Origin: Rachicladosporium sp. CCFEE 5018 | Taxonomy: Eukaryota > Ascomycota > Dothideomycetes > Cladosporiales > Cladosporiaceae | NCBI GenBank assembly: GCA_002077045.2 | Contig: KZ111155.1 | Location: forward strand, 339,551-380,216 | Length of the DNA stretch: 40,666 nt | Reading direction: 5' to 3' | Part shown: positions 39,176 to 40,666 of the stretch, piece by piece | Layout of the letters: every line of letters starts with the position of its first letter | How positions within the stretch are numbered: the first letter of the stretch is position 1 | The notes under the pieces: model-generated | Told to the model about the DNA's origin: nothing | Databases searched by the model: none | Seen by the model: the letters and a program-made list of their open reading frames with translations, nothing else | Translations under genes and position numbers: made by a program

Positions 39176-39873
39176 CTAAATCTTGGCCGCTTCCAGCGCT
39201 TCGATCACTGCTGCCTCCTTCGCCGCTTCCTCCCGAATCTGCGCTCTCGCCTTCATCACCGCCTTGCCGAGCATACTCAGTCCCCACGGTGACCTTGGCG
39301 TTTTCTGTACCCGATGCCCCAGATCCTGTCGAAGGGAATTGCCTCGACGAGCTCCAAGTCCTTAGTTCCGAGCAGATACTTCTTCAGTGATGTCGGCCCG
39401 TCGTTGCTGCTCATGTTCAAGCTAGAGACATTCGTGCCCTGTATGAACTTCAGATAGCTTCCTCGCTCGACAATGCCACTCCGAGCCTCTTCCCACTCTG
39501 CATCATTGAAACCAGCGACCGTAGCGCCTAGACCTTTCTGCTTGCGCGGCGAGGAAGCTTTGACGATCTGCTTCGCTATGTCTACGTAGCCGAAAAGCAG
39601 CGCTTTGCGATACATCATGTACTGTTCTGCGCAGTTGAACACGCCGGCATCGGGGTACTCCGGGTCAGAAAACCGGCAAGGATACCATTGACAGAGCCAG
39701 CCGAGTCTTTCTGTCTCTTTCCAGAAGAACGGCGGCGAGTCGGCAGAGTTGTTGGTGGATTGCTTTGCTTGTCACGAAGTGGACGCGTTAGCGACTTGAG
39801 TGTGCCTTGGCTTGTTCTTGCGCGATGTCAAGGCTTCGTCTTGACCCTTCGGAGCCTTACCTTGCTTTCCCAT
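39176..39873 (-). CDS. NADAR-domain (YbiA-like) protein with an apparent one-base frameshift
   Basis: Proposed exon 1 is 39873-39861 (MGKQ plus one base) and exon 2 starts at 39767; the 93-base intron has a GTAAGG donor, a GCTAAC branch site and removes an in-frame TGA at 39772-39774. Exon 2 reads SPPFFWKETERLGWLCQWYPC, FNCAEQYMMYRKALLF, then AKQIVKASSPRKQKGLG, GSYLKFIQG, KYLLGTKDLELVEA, and PFDRIWGIGY, the NADAR order. At the TTTT run 39301-39304 the frame is lost: the next block, WGLSMLGKAVMKARAQIREEA, lies in the -1 frame and ends at the TAG 39176-39178. As it stands the product ends early at a TGA near 39277. One more base in that run would repair it, so an assembly error or a recent mutation is possible. 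NADAR enzymes hydrolyse riboflavin-pathway or ADP-ribose N-glycosidic intermediates. Confidence 0.75.
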
Positions 39874-40666
39874 AATGACAGTTGAGTATGTGCGATGCAA
39901 GTGATGAGTACTGGAGGCCCGACGGAACTTTCTCTGCTGTAAGGCAACAGATGGATTTTGACAGAGAGAAGAAATACCTCGCACATTGGTCTCCCATCGT
40001 CAATGTACCAGCACTTGAAGATACCGCCATTCGGCCATTGACATTCTGGCTCATGGTCATTTGGTGCTCACCACTTCATTCTCACTGAGGACACCGATTG
40101 GTACCGTTTTAGACCCATCGGGACGCCGCAGCTTGCCCACTTGTCGCGAGCGCAAGGCATCGTAGACCAAGATTGTCTGAATACATCACGGTCACTTTTG
40201 AGTAGAAGTCAGCCATGCCAGATCTCGACGGAAAAGGAAGTGTGATGCGAACAGAGAAAGGATAATGGTCAAGACGTTCCACTTACTCATTCAACATGCA
40301 TGTGCGGACTAGCGTGAACACTAGCGGACGCTAGGCCGCTGTGCGACAGACTCCATTGACTCTACATCAGCAATCATCATCGGCATATACACAGCTCGCC
40401 GAGGTCTTGTCACCCTGTCCTTGCCTTCATCTAGTGTACGAAGCTTACAAAACAGCCTTGGAGGTGGATGGCACTGTCTTACAAGCACACAGTGACCGAC
40501 CATTCTCGCAGGCATGGAAGACTTCGCTGTACCGCAGCAAACCCGCCATTGACCACCGATTGCACGGCGAGATCAAGCGACATCAGGCCGCACTGATCTC
40601 TTTGGTCGGCTTAGTAAGCGTGCTTGTGATTCGACCAGTCTAACAGCAATCCGAAGCTGCGACACG
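39874..40666. other. Terminal 0.8 kb without a supported gene
   Basis: No family motif was found on either strand. The frame 40341-40643 (plus) starts at GTG and has no recognisable composition. The region probably holds the NADAR gene promoter and the flank of a gene beyond the window. Confidence 0.4.

Noticed and set aside
39772..39774. TGA readthrough in the NADAR gene
   Set aside because: An intron with GTAAGG donor, GCTAAC branch site and an AG acceptor removes the stop and keeps the frame, so readthrough is not needed.
40341..40643. 100-codon plus-strand frame at the window end
   Set aside because: Begins at GTG, no motif, no start context and no continuing exon visible.
1..40666. tRNA, 5S rRNA and CRISPR arrays
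   Set aside because: No GGTTCGA-type B box with a matching A box was found by eye, nor any regularly spaced repeats other than the coding repeats of the coiled-coil gene.

Overview
The window looks like nuclear DNA of a filamentous ascomycete, probably a Dothideomycete. Genes are compact, with small GT-AG introns mostly of 49-60 bases. The families are typically fungal: CE5 cutinase, Rhodopsin/SAT4 (PTH11-like) membrane protein, ACS-type MFS permease, SEC66, TVP23. No prokaryotic signals, tRNA, rRNA or CRISPR were seen. Exon borders below were worked out by hand from splice signals, reading frame and family resemblance.

Layout. 1-3083: a decayed RecQ-type helicase relic, then an intact frame that seems to lack the 5' part of its gene. 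3571-5942: two housekeeping genes, a UBE2W-like ubiquitin-conjugating enzyme and F-actin capping protein beta. 6482-17468: an accessory stretch with a GPI-type cutinase, a secreted isochorismatase-fold hydrolase, a secreted PI-PLC-like phosphodiesterase, a PTH11/SAT4-type receptor-like protein (minus strand), an anion:cation symporter and an FAD monooxygenase. These suit sensing, breaking down and importing external (perhaps plant-derived) compounds. 17950-18459: a GNAT acetyltransferase. 19003-31810: mainly housekeeping genes, NPL4 (-), SEC66 (+), an orphan acidic protein (-), a 1.65 kb stretch without a gene, valyl-tRNA synthetase (-), TVP23 (+), an ANCHR-like zinc protein (+) and a PPIL1-like cyclophilin (-). 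32089-39873: a second FAD monooxygenase (-), an SDR reductase (+), a long repetitive coiled-coil protein (+), the methionine-salvage dehydratase MDE1 (-) and a NADAR-domain gene with an apparent one-base frameshift (-).

Most notable signals: (i) valyl-tRNA synthetase has an ATG-less, in-frame upstream extension that reads as a mitochondrial presequence, with a CTG in good initiation context; (ii) the last intron of NPL4 has both splice sites inside a 17-bp inverted repeat, and leaving it unspliced gives an immediate stop; (iii) the coiled-coil protein is built from 18- and 14-residue units; (iv) a near-perfect palindrome lies upstream of the first FAD monooxygenase. None of these was tested beyond reading the sequence.
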